DNA of 64,000 nucleotides from Brachybacterium sp. Z12 (GTDB lineage Bacteria > Actinomycetota > Actinomycetes > Actinomycetales > Dermabacteraceae). Where the stretch lies: assembly GCF_014400405.1 (NCBI RefSeq), contig NZ_CP060496.1, forward strand, positions 1,736,001 through 1,800,000, given 5' to 3'. Below are positions 39,182 to 50,287 of this stretch, one piece after another. A model generated the notes under the pieces. That model had not been told where the DNA came from, did not search any database, and saw only the letters and a program-made list of their open reading frames with translations. Every line of letters begins with the position of its first letter. Positions within the stretch are counted from its first letter, which is position 1. Position numbers and translations under genes: made by a program.

Positions 39182-40681
39182 GTGGCGCATCGGCCCGTTT
39201 CCCTGCACGCACCTCGCGGCTCGGTCGCGGCCGACGTGATCCGGGAGGGCATCGACGCTCTTCTCGCCGATAAGGAAGGCGAGGTGCCGCTGGTCTTCCC
39301 GCCCGAGGTCCTCGCCGCGGCCGAGCACGCCGCAGCCCGTGACCACTCGCCCGCCGAGCGCACCGACCGCACCGAGGTCCCATTCGTGACCCTGGATCCC
39401 GAGAGTTCGACGGACCTCGACCAGGCGATGCATCTGGAGCGCACCGAGGCCGGCTACCGGGTGCTTTACGCGATCGCCGATGTGCCCTGGTTCGTCGAGC
39501 TCGGCGGCCCGCTCGACCAGGAGGCGCGGCGCCGCGGCGAAACGCTGTACCTGCCGGATCGTCGCATCCCGCTGCATCCCGAGGTGCTCTCCGAAGGGGT
39601 CGCCTCCCTGCTGCCGGACCAGCCCACCCCGGCCTTCGTATGGGTGCTGGAACTGGACGAGGCCGGGGAGGTGCGCGGCATCGACCTCGAGCGCGCACTG
39701 GTCCGGTCCATCGTGAAGCTCGCCTACGACCAGGTGCAGGAGGAGCTGGACCGCGGAGAAGGGCATCCGATGATGCTCCTGCTCCAGGAGATCGGGGCCC
39801 TGCGCACCCGGCTCGAGGCGGAGCGCGGCGGGGCGAGCCTCAACGTGCCCGAGCAGGAGGTCGTGGCCGATGGCGACCTGGTGCGGCTGCGCTGGCGGCG
39901 CCCGAACCCGATCGAGGACGCCAACGCACAGATCTCCCTCATGACCGGGATGGCCGCCGCCACGCTGATGCTCGAGCACGGCGTGGGGATCCTCCGCACC
40001 ATGCCGCCCGCGGAGCAGCCGGCCGTGGACCGGTTCCGCCGCCAGAGCGAGGTGCTCGGCGTGCCCTGGGACGAGGCGCAGAGCTACGGGGAGTTCCTCC
40101 GCTCGCTGGACTGGCGGGAGCCGGCGCACCTGGCCCTGCTGAACCAGGCCACGTCCCTGTTCCGCGGCGCCTCCTACGCGGCGTTCACGACAGCGGAAGA
40201 AGCTCCCGAGGATCCGGCGCAGGCCGCGATCGCCGCGCCCTATGCCCACACCACAGCGCCTCTGCGCCGCCTGGTGGACCGCTTCGTGCTGATGATCTGC
40301 CACGACCATGTGCGCGGGGTGCGGCCGGCGCAGGAGCTGCTGGCGGCGCTGGTCGAGGTGCCCGAGGCGATGCGCTCCACCGGGACGCGGGCGGGGAGCC
40401 TCGAGCGGGCCGCGATCGAGCTGGTCGAGACCGCTGCGCTCGCCGCCTGGGAGGCTGAGACCTTCGAGGCCGCGGTGATCGAGCGGCGAGAGGCGAGCGA
40501 GTCGAAGGACGGCAACGGCGGTGCCCCCACCAGGGTAGAGGTGCAGCTGACCGATCCCCCGGTGACGGCGTGGGTGCCGATGGACGCTTCCGTCGGCGAT
40601 CTGGTGCGGGTCCGGCTCGACTCCGTGGATACGGTCGCCCGTCGGGCGGAGTTCGTCCCGGCCGACGGGGACGTGAGATGA
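39182..40681 (+). CDS. RNB domain exoribonuclease (RNase II/R family)
   Basis: An intact 499-residue protein. The catalytic RNB core begins at about residue 65 with TLDPESSTDLDQAMH, whose aspartates bind the two metals, followed by YAIADVPWFV, TLYLPDRRIPLHPEVLSEG and ANAQISLMTGMAAA. There is no clear N-terminal cold-shock domain and only a short C-terminal S1-like part, so it is shorter than RNase R. It should degrade RNA 3' to 5'. GTG 39182 follows CAGGAGG. Its stop overlaps the next ATG by the AGATGAG junction. Confidence 0.9.
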   Translation: MAHRPVSLHAPRGSVAADVIREGIDALLADKEGEVPLVFPPEVLAAAEHAAARDHSPAERTDRTEVPFVTLDPESSTDLDQAMHLERTEAGYRVLYAIADVPWFVELGGPLDQEARRRGETLYLPDRRIPLHPEVLSEGVASLLPDQPTPAFVWVLELDEAGEVRGIDLERALVRSIVKLAYDQVQEELDRGEGHPMMLLLQEIGALRTRLEAERGGASLNVPEQEVVADGDLVRLRWRRPNPIEDANAQISLMTGMAAATLMLEHGVGILRTMPPAEQPAVDRFRRQSEVLGVPWDEAQSYGEFLRSLDWREPAHLALLNQATSLFRGASYAAFTTAEEAPEDPAQAAIAAPYAHTTAPLRRLVDRFVLMICHDHVRGVRPAQELLAALVEVPEAMRSTGTRAGSLERAAIELVETAALAAWEAETFEAAVIERREASESKDGNGGAPTRVEVQLTDPPVTAWVPMDASVGDLVRVRLDSVDTVARRAEFVPADGDVR

Positions 40682-41462
40682 GCGAGGCCGCCGCAGGCAG
40701 GGACCTGGTCGCACTCCCCGTGCAGCGGTGCTGATGCTGTGGACCGCCGCCTATCTCCGTGGAGATCTCGGCCCGGACGACGCCGCGCAGATGAGCTACG
40801 GGGTGGGCCGTTCCGGCCCCAGCGGGCAGGGAGAGGACCTGTTCTCGTGGATGACCGGGTTGCGCCGGCTGCCGCTCGCGCAGCTGCGCCTGGTGCTGCC
40901 CGCCCCGGGTCGTCTCGCCGGGCTCGTGGGCCCTCCGGCGGCGATCGGTCCGGCACTTGAGGCGGAGCAGGCCATCGTGGTCACCGGTGCCGGGATCGCT
41001 GATCACACGCTGATCCCGCTCACCATGGCGGTCGAGCACGAGGAGCGTCCGGCCACCGCGGTCACGTGGATGCGGGTGCCCGCACCGATGGGCGCGCATG
41101 TCCCTCCGTCGGCCGGTTCCGGCGGTGCCCGTCAGGAGCTGCTGCATGCACTGCGCCGCGCGGCCGAGGGATCGATCGAGCTGGACCTGGTGCCCGAGGA
41201 GCCGGTCGAGCCGGCGCGGATCCCAGCCACCTGGATCTCGACCGCGCTGCCGCGGCACCTCGAACGGTCCTCGGCGCACCTGCTGGTGCTCGCTGCACGC
41301 ACGCTGCTCCTGACCCGCGGCGAGATCGAGGAGGGCCACGGCCACACGGTGCACCTGGCAGAGGCGCTCGCGCGGCGCGGCCTCCTCGATGAGCTGCACG
41401 ACGCAGCGCGCGGGGCGCTCGTCGAAGCGGTCGACGCGATCTTGGCCGCTGAGACGGGCTGA
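40678..41462 (+). CDS. Hypothetical protein coupled to RNB ribonuclease (frame break near 40717)
   Basis: About 261 residues after adding one C at 40716-40719. No known domain was recognised. It is mostly alpha/beta, Ala/Leu/Pro rich, with segments LMLWTAAYLRGDLGPDDAAQ, RRLPLAQLRLVLPAPGR and HEERPATAVTWMRVPAP and no membrane helix or signal peptide. Its ATG overlaps the ribonuclease stop (ATGA), which suggests a shared function or co-regulation. It is convergent with glgA. Confidence 0.72.
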
Positions 41463-41484
41463 GGCCGACCGAGCCCGTCCGGGG

Positions 41485-42676
41485 TCAGGACGCCTGTGCG
41501 AGGACCGTCCGGTAGAGCTCGAGGGTGCGCTCGGCGATCGACGTCCAGGCGAAGTGCTCGGCGGCCCTGCGGCGGGACGCCTCGCCCATCTGCTTCGCGC
41601 GCTCCGGATCGGAGACCATCCGCACCAGTGCGTCGCGCGTGTCCGCGATGAACTTCTCCGGGTCCACCGGTGTGCCGGTGCCGTCGGTGACCTGTTCGAG
41701 CGGCACGAGGTATCCGGTCTCGCCATCGACCACGACCTCCGGGATGCCACCCGTGGCGGAGGCGACCACGGGGATGCCGCAGGCCATGGCCTCGAGGTTC
41801 ACGATGCCGAGAGGCTCGTAGATGCTCGGGCACGCGAAGGTGGTGGCATGGGTGAGGATCTGGGTGAGCTCGTGGCGCGGCAGCATCTCGGTGATCAGGT
41901 GCACGTTGCCTCGCTCCTTGGCCAGTTCTTCGACCAGCGTGTTCACCTCCTGCGCAATCTCCGGGGTGTCCGGCGCCCCGGCGCACAGCACCACCTGGTA
42001 TTCGGGGGCAGCTCTCGCACCGCGCGCAGGAAGTACGGGAGCCCCTTCTGGCGGGTGATGCGGCCGACGAACACGATCGTGGGCGCCTCGGGATCGATGC
42101 CTCGCGAGGTGAGGGCGGAGGTCTCGGGGTTCGGGGACCAGGCGTCGATGTCGATGCCGTTGTGGACCACGTGGACCTTGGCTGGATCGACCGAGGGTAA
42201 GCCCGCAGGATGTCCTCGCGCATCCCGGCTGAGACGGCGATGACACCGGCAGCGCCCTCATAGGCGGTGCGCTCGGCGAAGGAACTCACCGCGTAGCCGC
42301 CGCCCAGCTGCTCGGCCTTCCAGGGCCGCAGCGGTTCGAGGGAGTGGGCGGAGAGCACATGCGGGGCGCCGTGCAGCAGCGACGCCATGTGCCCGGCGAA
42401 GTTCGCGTACCAAGTATGGGAGTGGATGAGGTCCGCTCCCGCGCAGTCCGCGGCCATCAGCAGGTCCGTGCCCAGGGTGCTCAGCGCAGCGTTGGCGCCT
42501 GCGAGCTCTGCCGGGGTCGAGTAGGAGTGGGTCCCCTCCTCGTTCCGCTGGGCGCCGAAGGCCCTGACCTGCACGTCGATGTGGGGCCGCAGCACCTTCG
42601 TGAGCTCGGCGACGTGCACTCCCGCCCCGCCGTAGATCTCCGGCGGGTACTCCCTGGTCAGCAGATCGACACGCAT
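41485..42676 (-). CDS. glgA: Glycogen synthase / glycosyltransferase GlgA, actinobacterial GT4 type (two frame breaks)
   Basis: About 397 residues after repair at 42004-42008 and 42195-42197. It starts with REYPPEIYGGAGVHVAEL and shows HSHTWYANFAGH, VVHNGIDIDAW, IVFVGRITRQKG and the donor-site SIYEPLGIVNLEAMACGIPVV. Actinobacterial proteins of this type are called GlgA or GlgM and use ADP-glucose, in mycobacteria making maltose-1-phosphate. It is divergent from glgC, whose product supplies ADP-glucose. ATG 42676 follows AGAAGGAA. Confidence 0.9.
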
Positions 42677-42777
42677 ATCGGGTTCCTTCTCGTTCTGGGC
42701 GGGGTGCGTCGGAGTCTCTCGGGACACCGCCGGGTCCGAAAGGAACGCTCCCCGCGTGATGGGTGCCACGTCTGGAC

Positions 42778-42783
42778 TATCCT
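42778..42783 (+). promoter_or_regulatory. -10 element (TATCCT) for leaderless glgC
   Basis: TATCCT, CGCATC and ATG 42790 are contiguous, so glgC is probably translated from a leaderless message. The glgA promoter must lie in the same 113-bp gap. Confidence 0.6.
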
Positions 42784-42789
42784 CGCATC

Positions 42790-44031
42790 ATGTCGTCCAA
42801 AAAGGTCCTCGCCATCGTTCTCGCCGGCGGTGAGGGGAAGCGGCTGATGCCGCTGACCCTCGACCGGGCTAAGCCCGCGGTCCCGTTCGGCGGTATCTAC
42901 CGCCTGATCGATTTTGCCCTGTCGAACATCGCCAACTCCGGCTATCTGCGCGTGGTCGTGCTGACGCAGTACAAGTCGCACTCGCTGGACAAGCACATCG
43001 CCCAGACGTGGCGCATGAGCTCGCTGCTGGGCAACTATGTCGCCCCGGTCCCGGCGCAGCAGCGCATGGGCAAGCACTGGTTCCGCGGCTCCGCTGATGC
43101 GATCGCGCAGTCGCTGAACCTGATCTATGACGAGAAGCCCGAGCACGTGGTGGTCGTCGGCGCCGACAACATCTATCGCATGGACTTCTCTCAGATGCTC
43201 GAGGCCCATATCGAGTCGGGCAAGTCCTGCACGGTCGCGGCGATCCGCCAGCCGATCGAGATGTCCGACCAGTTCGGTGTCATCGAGACCGATGCCGCCG
43301 ATCCCACCACGATCAAGGCCTTCGTCGAGAAGCCGAGCGTGACGGAGGGGCTGGTCGACGACCCCAGCTCGATCCTCGCCTCCATGGGCAACTACATCTT
43401 CAACGCCGACGCGCTGGTCGAGGCGGTCACCCGGGATGCCGAGGACGACTCCTCCAAGCACGACATGGGCGGGGACATCGTGCCCGCCTTCGTGGCTGAG
43501 GGCGACGCCGCCGTCTACGACTTCATCCACAACGACGTGCCCGGATCCACCGATCGTGACCGCGACTATTGGCGTGATGTCGGCACGCTGGACGCCTTCT
43601 ACGACGCGCATATGGATCTGATCTCGATCCATCCGGTCTTCAACCTCTACAACGAGGAGTGGCCGACCTTCACGGGGCACCGCAACGCGCCGCCGCCGGC
43701 GAAGTTCGTCCATGCCGGTCCGGGCCGTGTCGGCTCCGCTGTCGATTCGGTGATCTCTCCGGGGTGGTCGTCTCCGGGGCCCAGGTCTCGAGCTCGGTCC
43801 TCTCCCCGGTGTGCGGGTGAATTCCTGGTCGAACGTGTCGGACTCGGTGCTGATGGATGACGTGATCGTGGGCCGTCACTGCCAGATCCATCGCGCGATC
43901 ATCGATAAGGGGTGGTGGTGCCGCCGCGCACGCAGATCGGCCTGGATCCTGAGAAGGACCGTGCCCGCGGCTGGGTGGTCACGGAATCCGGCATCACGGT
44001 GCTGGGCAAGGGAACGGTCATCACGCCGTGA
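42790..44031 (+). CDS. glgC: Glucose-1-phosphate adenylyltransferase GlgC (three frame breaks)
   Basis: About 414 residues after adding one base at 43761-43764, 43804-43807 and 43909-43912, all in the C-terminal beta-helix part. The N-terminal nucleotidyltransferase domain is intact: [55 protein letters not shown] and EKP in AFVEKPS. It makes ADP-glucose for glycogen. Its stop overlaps the serB GTG (GTGA). Confidence 0.95.
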
Positions 44032-44708
44032 CCGGCAGCGCAGTGAAGGAGGCGGCGCCTGTGGTGGCGACGGGTCTGCTGGTCTCGGATGTCGATTCCA
44101 CGTTCCTGACCCAGGAGGTGATCGAGCTCGTCGCCGAGCATGCCGGGGTGCGTGACCGGGTCGAGGAGATCACCACCGCGGCGATGCGCGGCGAACTCGA
44201 CTTCGCGCAGTCGTTGCGTGCGCGAGTGGCGCTGCTCGAGGGCCTCGATGAGACTGTTCTCGCCACTGTGCGCGGCATCCTGGTGCCGACGCCCGGCGCG
44301 CTCGAGCTGGTGCGTCGTGCGAAGGAGGCCGGCTGGGTGACCGCTCTGGTCTCCGGCGGTTTCCACGAGGTGATCGATGAGCTCGCCGCCGAGGCGGGCA
44401 TCGACTATGTGCGCGCCAACCGTTTCGAGATCGTCGACGGGCGCTTCACCGGGAGGGTCTCCGGGCCGATCATCGATGGTGCCGCCAAGCGCGTCGCCCT
44501 CGAGGAGTTCGCGCAGCGGCACGGCGTGTCGACGGCTCGGACCGTCGCCATGGGCGACGGCGCGAACGACCGGGAGATGCTGGTCGCGGCGGGCACCGGG
44601 ATCGCGTTCAGGGCCAAGCCCGCCCTGCGCGAGGTGGCCGACGTGGTGCTGGACGGGGAGTCCCTGTGGGACGCCTGGCCTCACCTCGAGGCTGCCAGCC
44701 GGGCATGA
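44028..44708 (+). CDS. serB: Phosphoserine phosphatase SerB
   Basis: An intact 226-residue HAD phosphatase: motif I SDVDSTF, the E in [14 protein letters not shown] helix, motif [11 protein letters not shown], the lysine in GAAKRVAL and motif [13 protein letters not shown]. It performs the last step of serine synthesis. There is no ACT domain, unlike mycobacterial SerB2. GTG start inside the glgC stop implies translational coupling with an unrelated pathway. The last codons are duplicated just downstream. Confidence 0.92.
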   Translation: MTGSAVKEAAPVVATGLLVSDVDSTFLTQEVIELVAEHAGVRDRVEEITTAAMRGELDFAQSLRARVALLEGLDETVLATVRGILVPTPGALELVRRAKEAGWVTALVSGGFHEVIDELAAEAGIDYVRANRFEIVDGRFTGRVSGPIIDGAAKRVALEEFAQRHGVSTARTVAMGDGANDREMLVAAGTGIAFRAKPALREVADVVLDGESLWDAWPHLEAASRA

Positions 44709-44729
44709 CTAGCTGCCAGCCGGGCATGA
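44691..44729 (+). repeat. Short tandem duplication at the serB 3' end
   Basis: GCTGCCAGCCGGGCATGA occurs at 44691-44708, including the serB stop, and again at 44712-44729. Confidence 0.85.
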
Positions 44730-44762
44730 GCAGCCGTGCTCACCCCGGCCGGTTCCTCCCGG

Positions 44763-45290
44763 TCAGGGGCGGACGATGGTGTGGAGGGTCAGCGACTCCT
44801 CCTGCAGGTCCTGCCAGCTGCTGAGATTTCCGGAGAGCACCGCCACGCTGCCGGTGGGCATGCCGATCCGGGCCTGGGCGATCGCGCTCGCGTCCGATTC
44901 GTCGCCCGCGAGGGCCGAGGCGAGGGTCGAGATCGTCGGCTCGTGACCGACGACCAGCACCACCGGCAGATGAGCATCGACGCCGTGCACGAGGGCGAGG
45001 ACTTCTGCCGCGCCTCCGGTGTAGATCTCCTCGTGGAACGAGACCTGTCCGTCGAAGCCGGGCATCTTCGTGGCCACGGAGTCCCATGTCTGCAGGGTCC
45101 GCTGTGCGTCGGAGACCAGCACCTGGGCGACCTGCACGCTCTGTGCGGCGAGGTACTCCCCCACCAGCTGCGCCTGGGTGACGCCCTTCTCGGCCAGGGC
45201 GCGGTCGTGGTCCGGCTGACCGGATCCGCTCTCCGCCTTCCCGTGGCGCATCAGGAGGAGCAGGCGACTGTCAGGGTCGGAAGATGACAT
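44763..45290 (-). CDS. SixA-type histidine phosphatase
   Basis: An intact 175-residue protein. The catalytic RHG is in LLLLMRHGKAE and the second histidine in VVGHEPTISTLAS, placing it in the SixA branch of the phosphohistidine phosphatase (PGAM-like) fold. Substrates may be phosphohistidine proteins or small phosphates. It is convergent with serB and starts at ATG 45290. Confidence 0.87.
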   Translation of the reverse strand: MSSSDPDSRLLLLMRHGKAESGSGQPDHDRALAEKGVTQAQLVGEYLAAQSVQVAQVLVSDAQRTLQTWDSVATKMPGFDGQVSFHEEIYTGGAAEVLALVHGVDAHLPVVLVVGHEPTISTLASALAGDESDASAIAQARIGMPTGSVAVLSGNLSSWQDLQEESLTLHTIVRP

Positions 45291-45335
45291 GGAGGTGCGT
45301 TCACGCCTTAGGAAATCGATGGTGAGGGAACGGGT

Positions 45336-46226
<891 letters not shown>

Positions 46227-46233
46227 CTACCCG

Positions 46234-47869
46234 ATGGCATATCGCTTCAATCCTCCGCCGAACTGGCCGATCGACGATGCCAACTGGAGCCCGCCTCCGG
46301 GATGGCAGCCGGATCCGTCATGGGGCCCCGCCCCCGAGGGATGGAACTTCTGGGTTTCGGCCGAGCAGGCACCGGCAGCGCAGCCGGAGCAGCCGGAGAC
46401 CCCCGCCGCCTCCGCGGATGACGACGCCACGCACGTCGCCTCGACGGATGAGCAGGCGGGCGAGCCGGCCCCCGCCGAGGAGCCGATTGCTCCTGAGGAG
46501 CCTGCCGCTGCCGCAGCGCCGGAGCCCGCGGGCCAGTACGGGATGATGAACCCCTATGGGGCGGCGCCTGAGCAGGACGTCGCGCAGCCCGCAGCTGAGA
46601 GCCCGGCGCCCACCGGGCGCCATGCCGCAGAGCCTGCGGCTGAGGCCGCGGACGATGCCACCCATGTCACCGATTCCGGAGAGCGCGACGACGTCGCCGC
46701 TGCCGCCGAGGAGCCGGTCGCGAAGGAGGGCGGCTCCGCGGAGACCGCTGAGTACCAGGGCCCGGATCTCGATGCCGGGCTCGCACAGCAGGCCCCGTAC
46801 GAGACCGATGACAGCCAGCAGAGTGCCGGGTTTGGCGCAGCTGCGGGTGGTGCCGCGGCGATGGGCGGCGCAGCAGCTGCCCAGGGCCATCCGGAGGAGC
46901 CCGGACAGGGGTACGGCCAGGCATCCCCCGCACCGGGCTACGGTCAGGCTTCCCCTGCACCGGGGTACGGCCAGGCTTCCCCTGCACCGGGGTACGGCCA
47001 GGCTTCCCCTGCACCGGGGTACGGCCAGGGGTCTCCTTCCCAGGGCTATGGCCAGGCTTCCCCCGCTCAGGGCTACGGTCCCACGTCCGGTCCGGAGTAC
47101 CCGGGCCAGGGTTCTGCTTCCGACTACCCTGCCCAGGGCTACGGCCAGCAGTCCCCGGCGTCGACTCCGGGTCCGCCTGGACCGCCTCGACCGGAGCCGG
47201 TGAGCCCCCGAAGAAGGGCATCATCCAGCGCTTCTGGTGGGTCGGCTGCCTCTTCGTCCTGCTGCTGGTCCTGGCGCTGATCGCCGTGGGTGGCTTCGTC
47301 CTGTTCAACCGCTCCGGCGGGGAAGAGGCCAAGGGCGACGGTCAGACCACCACTCAGGAGGAGACCACCGAGGAGGAGACCTCCGCGGAGGAGGATCCGG
47401 CCACGGAGGAGACCACCGAGGAAGAGACTCCCTGGCCCACGGATCTGCCCACCATCGACCCCGAGGCGGAGAAGGAAGCCGTCAACATCGTGGGAACCGA
47501 CGGCACGGGCACCATGGCCGTGCACATGGCTTACGTGCCCGCGAGCGATCTCGAGCGGAGCTACGGCGGCGCGATGGACGAGCCCGAGAACGGGGACGAG
47601 TACCTCGTCCTCACCGCCAAGCTCACCGTCGCCGAGGGCGAGCTCAGCCTGAACCCGCACCAGTTCAGCGTCAACACCCCCTACGGCGGAAGATCTCGCC
47701 CGCCTCCGCGACCTTCGGACTGGCGGGCTCCGGCACCGATGGACCGATGGACTTCAAGGCCGGGGACGAGTACACCATGAAGATCCTCTTCGACGTCCAG
47801 CGTGCTGGTGGTCTCACGCTCGACTTCAACACCTACACCGACAACTACTCCTGGGACGTCCCTGCGTGA
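46234..47869 (+). CDS. Proline-rich repeat protein with membrane anchor and DUF4352-like C-terminus (two frame breaks)
   Basis: About 545 residues after repairs near 47200 and 47689. It starts with a Trp/Pro-rich motif (RFNPPPNWP, PPPGWQPDPSWGPAPEGWNFW), then a long acidic Ala/Glu/Pro region and tandem GYGQASPAP repeats. A single helix (WWVGCLFVLLLVLALIAVGG) follows, then an extracytoplasmic EET-rich linker and a beta-rich domain (DEYLVLTAKLTVAEGELSLN, DEYTMKILFDV) like DUF4352. The N-terminus is therefore cytoplasmic. Its stop overlaps the next gene (GTGA). Function unknown; the C-terminal domain may act outside the cell. ATG 46234 follows CCGGAAGG. Confidence 0.78.
46909..47070 (+). repeat. 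Six tandem 27-bp repeats encoding GYGQASPAP
   Basis: Units start at 46909, 46936, 46963, 46990, 47017 and 47044. The first four encode GYGQASPAP exactly; the last two vary (GYGQGSPSQ, GYGQASPAQ). Units three and four are nearly identical in DNA, indicating recent expansion. Confidence 0.9.
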
Positions 47870-48384
47870 CCCAGGGCCAGCGCTTCAACCCTCCGCCGAA
47901 CTGGCCGGAGCCGCCCCATGACGGATGGCTCCCGCCAGCGGACTTCCGACCCCAGCACACCTGGGGCCCGGTGCCGGCGGGGTGGAGGCTATGGCTGAAG
48001 GAACACTCGGCGGTCCGGGGCGCGGCACCGCTGCAGGACTCCGAGGACGTCCCTGCCAGCGGTGCCCGCCCGCGGAACCGGGTGGATCAGTACCCCGTCG
48101 CTGTCCTGAACCCGGGGATGTGGACGGAGAACCACCTCCAGGCGGAGGACTACGGCTTCCCTCCCGCGAAGCAGCGCACCCAGCGCCCGCGGTTGAGGCT
48201 CGGGATGACGATCGGCGTGACCGTGCTCGGCTTCGTGATCGCCGCGCTCACCGCGATCATGTTCGTGATGCTGGTGGACTTCGCCGTCGAGGATCTCGCC
48301 ACGGTCCTGGGCGAGGCCGCTGGGCACCTGCATCTCGCTGTGCCGGGGCCCGAGGCGGCTGCTGCCGCACCGGTCGCCGAATGA
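47866..48384 (+). CDS. Small membrane protein sharing the Trp/Pro-rich N-terminus
   Basis: An intact 172-residue protein. The first 45 residues (RFNPPPNWPEPPHDGWLPPA, TWGPVPAGWRLWL) match the N-terminus of the preceding gene in motif order. One membrane helix (TIGVTVLGFVIAALTAIMFVMLV) is near residue 110-135, with a short outside tail. It overlaps both neighbours by 4 nt (GTGA and ATGA). No known family was recognised; the common N-terminus could bind the same cytoplasmic partner. Confidence 0.78.
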   Translation: MTQGQRFNPPPNWPEPPHDGWLPPADFRPQHTWGPVPAGWRLWLKEHSAVRGAAPLQDSEDVPASGARPRNRVDQYPVAVLNPGMWTENHLQAEDYGFPPAKQRTQRPRLRLGMTIGVTVLGFVIAALTAIMFVMLVDFAVEDLATVLGEAAGHLHLAVPGPEAAAAAPVAE

Positions 48385-49369
48385 CGGGACGTTCCGCCCG
48401 CCGGGAGATCCTGTTCAGCCGCGAGACCCTGGTGGGACTGGTGGCTGTGCTGGTCCTGGCCGGCGTCTGTGTGCTGCTGGGCCTGTGGCAGTACGGACGC
48501 TACGAGGATCGGCGCGATGAAGCTGCGGTGGTGAACAGCAACTACGAGGCGGCCCCCGTTGCCCTCGACGAGGTGCTGCCCGATGTGGAGCAGCCTCTCG
48601 CAGCGGAGCACGCCTGGGCGCCGGTGACGCTGCATGGCAGCTACTGCACCGATGCCGACTGCGTCCTGTACGTGCGCAACCGCCAGCTCTCCGGTGAGGT
48701 CGGGTTCTGGCAGCTGGTGCCGTTCCGGGCCGACGACGGCACCACCCTCCTGGTGGTGCGCGGCTGGGTGCCGCAGGACAAGGACGAGTCTGCGCCTGCT
48801 GACCCGGCCGCGGTGCCCGAGGGTGATATCTCCGTCACCGTGCGCATGCGCCATGCCGAGCCCGTGCTGGATCGGGAGCCTCCGCAGGGTCAGACCCACT
48901 CGGTCAATCCGCGCCAGTCCGCCGGGCTGATGGGCGTGGACGACTCCGAGCTGGTCGCCCAGGCGTACGGGGAGCTGGCCGAGGAGGACCCGGCCGCTGA
49001 ACGGCCCACTGCCCTGCCCTCCCCCGACACCGGGCTCGGCCCGCATCTCTCCTATGCCTTCCAGTGGTGGATCTTCGCGCTGTTCTTCCCCGGCGCTCTG
49101 ATCTACCGCACCCGCCGGCTGTTCCTGGACGTCGCGGAGGATGAGCAGCGGCAGCAGGACCCTGCGCAGGAGGAGCCCGGCGGCGAGAGCCTGCGCAGCA
49201 CCACGATTCCGACACGGACACGGCGCGAGCCGGCGAGGAGCCCGCCTCCTCACCGCGAGGCCCGTCCCGACGACCCAATGACCATCGTCCCCGCCGTGCG
49301 GTCCGCGCCCGGCGCCGGGGCCAGGACGAGGAGGAAGAGGATGCCCTCATCGATCAGCAGGCGCCGTGA
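48381..49369 (+). CDS. SURF1 family cytochrome oxidase biogenesis protein (frame break near 49195)
   Basis: About 329 residues after adding one base near 49195. Two membrane helices bracket the extracytoplasmic SURF1 domain: LVGLVAVLVLAGVCVLLGLW followed by QYGRYEDR, then VTLHGSYCTD, VRNRQ, VVRGWVPQD, and the second helix WWIFALFFPGALIYRTRR. The family helps cytochrome c oxidase assembly. The repaired C-terminal tail is acidic (QDEEEEDALIDQQAP). Its stop overlaps the GDPD start (GTGA). Confidence 0.87.
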
Positions 49370-50153
49370 GCGCGCAGCCGCGCCGAGCTCGAGGTTCCTG
49401 CCCGGCCCCAGGCCGCGCCGGATCGCCCATCGAGGACTCGCCCTCGACGGGGCGGAGAACACCATGCGCGCCTTCGAGGACGCTCTCGCGGCCGGCGCCG
49501 ACATGCTCGAGACCGACACCCGGGCCACACAGGACGGGCTGGCGCTCGCCTTCCACGACGAGGACCTGCTGCGCGTCGCGGGCGATGAGCGACGCATCGA
49601 AGAGATCAGCGCCCGCGAGGCCGGCTCCATCCGACTCGCGGGCGATGAACCGCTCGCGATGCTCGAGGACGTGCTGGCGACCTTCACCGACGTCCCGATC
49701 AACGTCGACATCAAAGCCTCGTCGGCGATCGGGCCCGCGGTCGCGGCCATCGCCCGCACCCGCAGCGCGGACCGGATCTGCGTCGCGGGCTTCGACGGCG
49801 ACGTGGTCCGCAAGACCGTCGCCACGATCCAGGCGGCCACCGGCGTGCTGCCGGTGCGCAGCCCTTCTCGGGGCGTCATCGGGAGCTTCCTCGCGGCCCG
49901 CGCCGTCGAATCCCCGCAGGCCGTCATCCGTCGGATCCTCGCGCCCTACGGGGCGCTCCAGGTGCCTCCGACCTACAGAGGCGTCCCGGTGGTGACCGAG
50001 GCCAACGTCGCCGCGGCCCACCGCGCGGGGTGCGAGGTGCACGTCTGGACCATCGACGATGCCCCGACCATGCAGGATCTGCTGGTCAAGGGCGTGGATG
50101 GTATCATCACCAATCGGGTCGATACGCTCTCCGAGCTGCTCGACAGCGCCTGA
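49366..50153 (+). CDS. Glycerophosphodiester phosphodiesterase (frame break near 49390-49420)
   Basis: About 262 residues after one-base repair in the first 20 codons. The catalytic pattern is clear: RRIAHRGLALDGAENTMRAF, GADMLETDTRATQDG and FHDEDLLRV hold the histidines and acids of the metal site, and VHVWTIDD and GVDGIITNRVD close the barrel. It hydrolyses glycerophosphodiesters to glycerol-3-phosphate and an alcohol. No signal peptide, so probably cytoplasmic. The start is GTG 49366 within the SURF1 stop. Confidence 0.88.
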
Positions 50154-50287
50154 GACTCGAGAGTGCTCCCAGGCTCGGGAACATTCCCGGCCCCGTGCGC
50201 GTTGGCACCTTCGGGTGCCACCACCCCACAGACCTCATCGGACGGCACCCCGTCCGACCCCCATCCCCGGCAGGAAGCGAGAACCGC

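Noticed and set aside
38363-40714. 783-residue minus-strand frame spanning the RNB ribonuclease
   Set aside because: The ribonuclease on the plus strand is intact with catalytic residues; the frame is a shadow.
44691-44729. Short duplication at the serB end as a target-site duplication of a mobile element
   Set aside because: The copies are only 3 bp apart with nothing between them, so it is a simple tandem duplication.
47925-50153. A single long reading frame joining SURF1 and glycerophosphodiester phosphodiesterase
   Set aside because: Two one-base losses happen to restore the same frame. The alternative frame gives an acidic SURF1 tail ending at a TGA that overlaps a GTG, which fits two separate genes.
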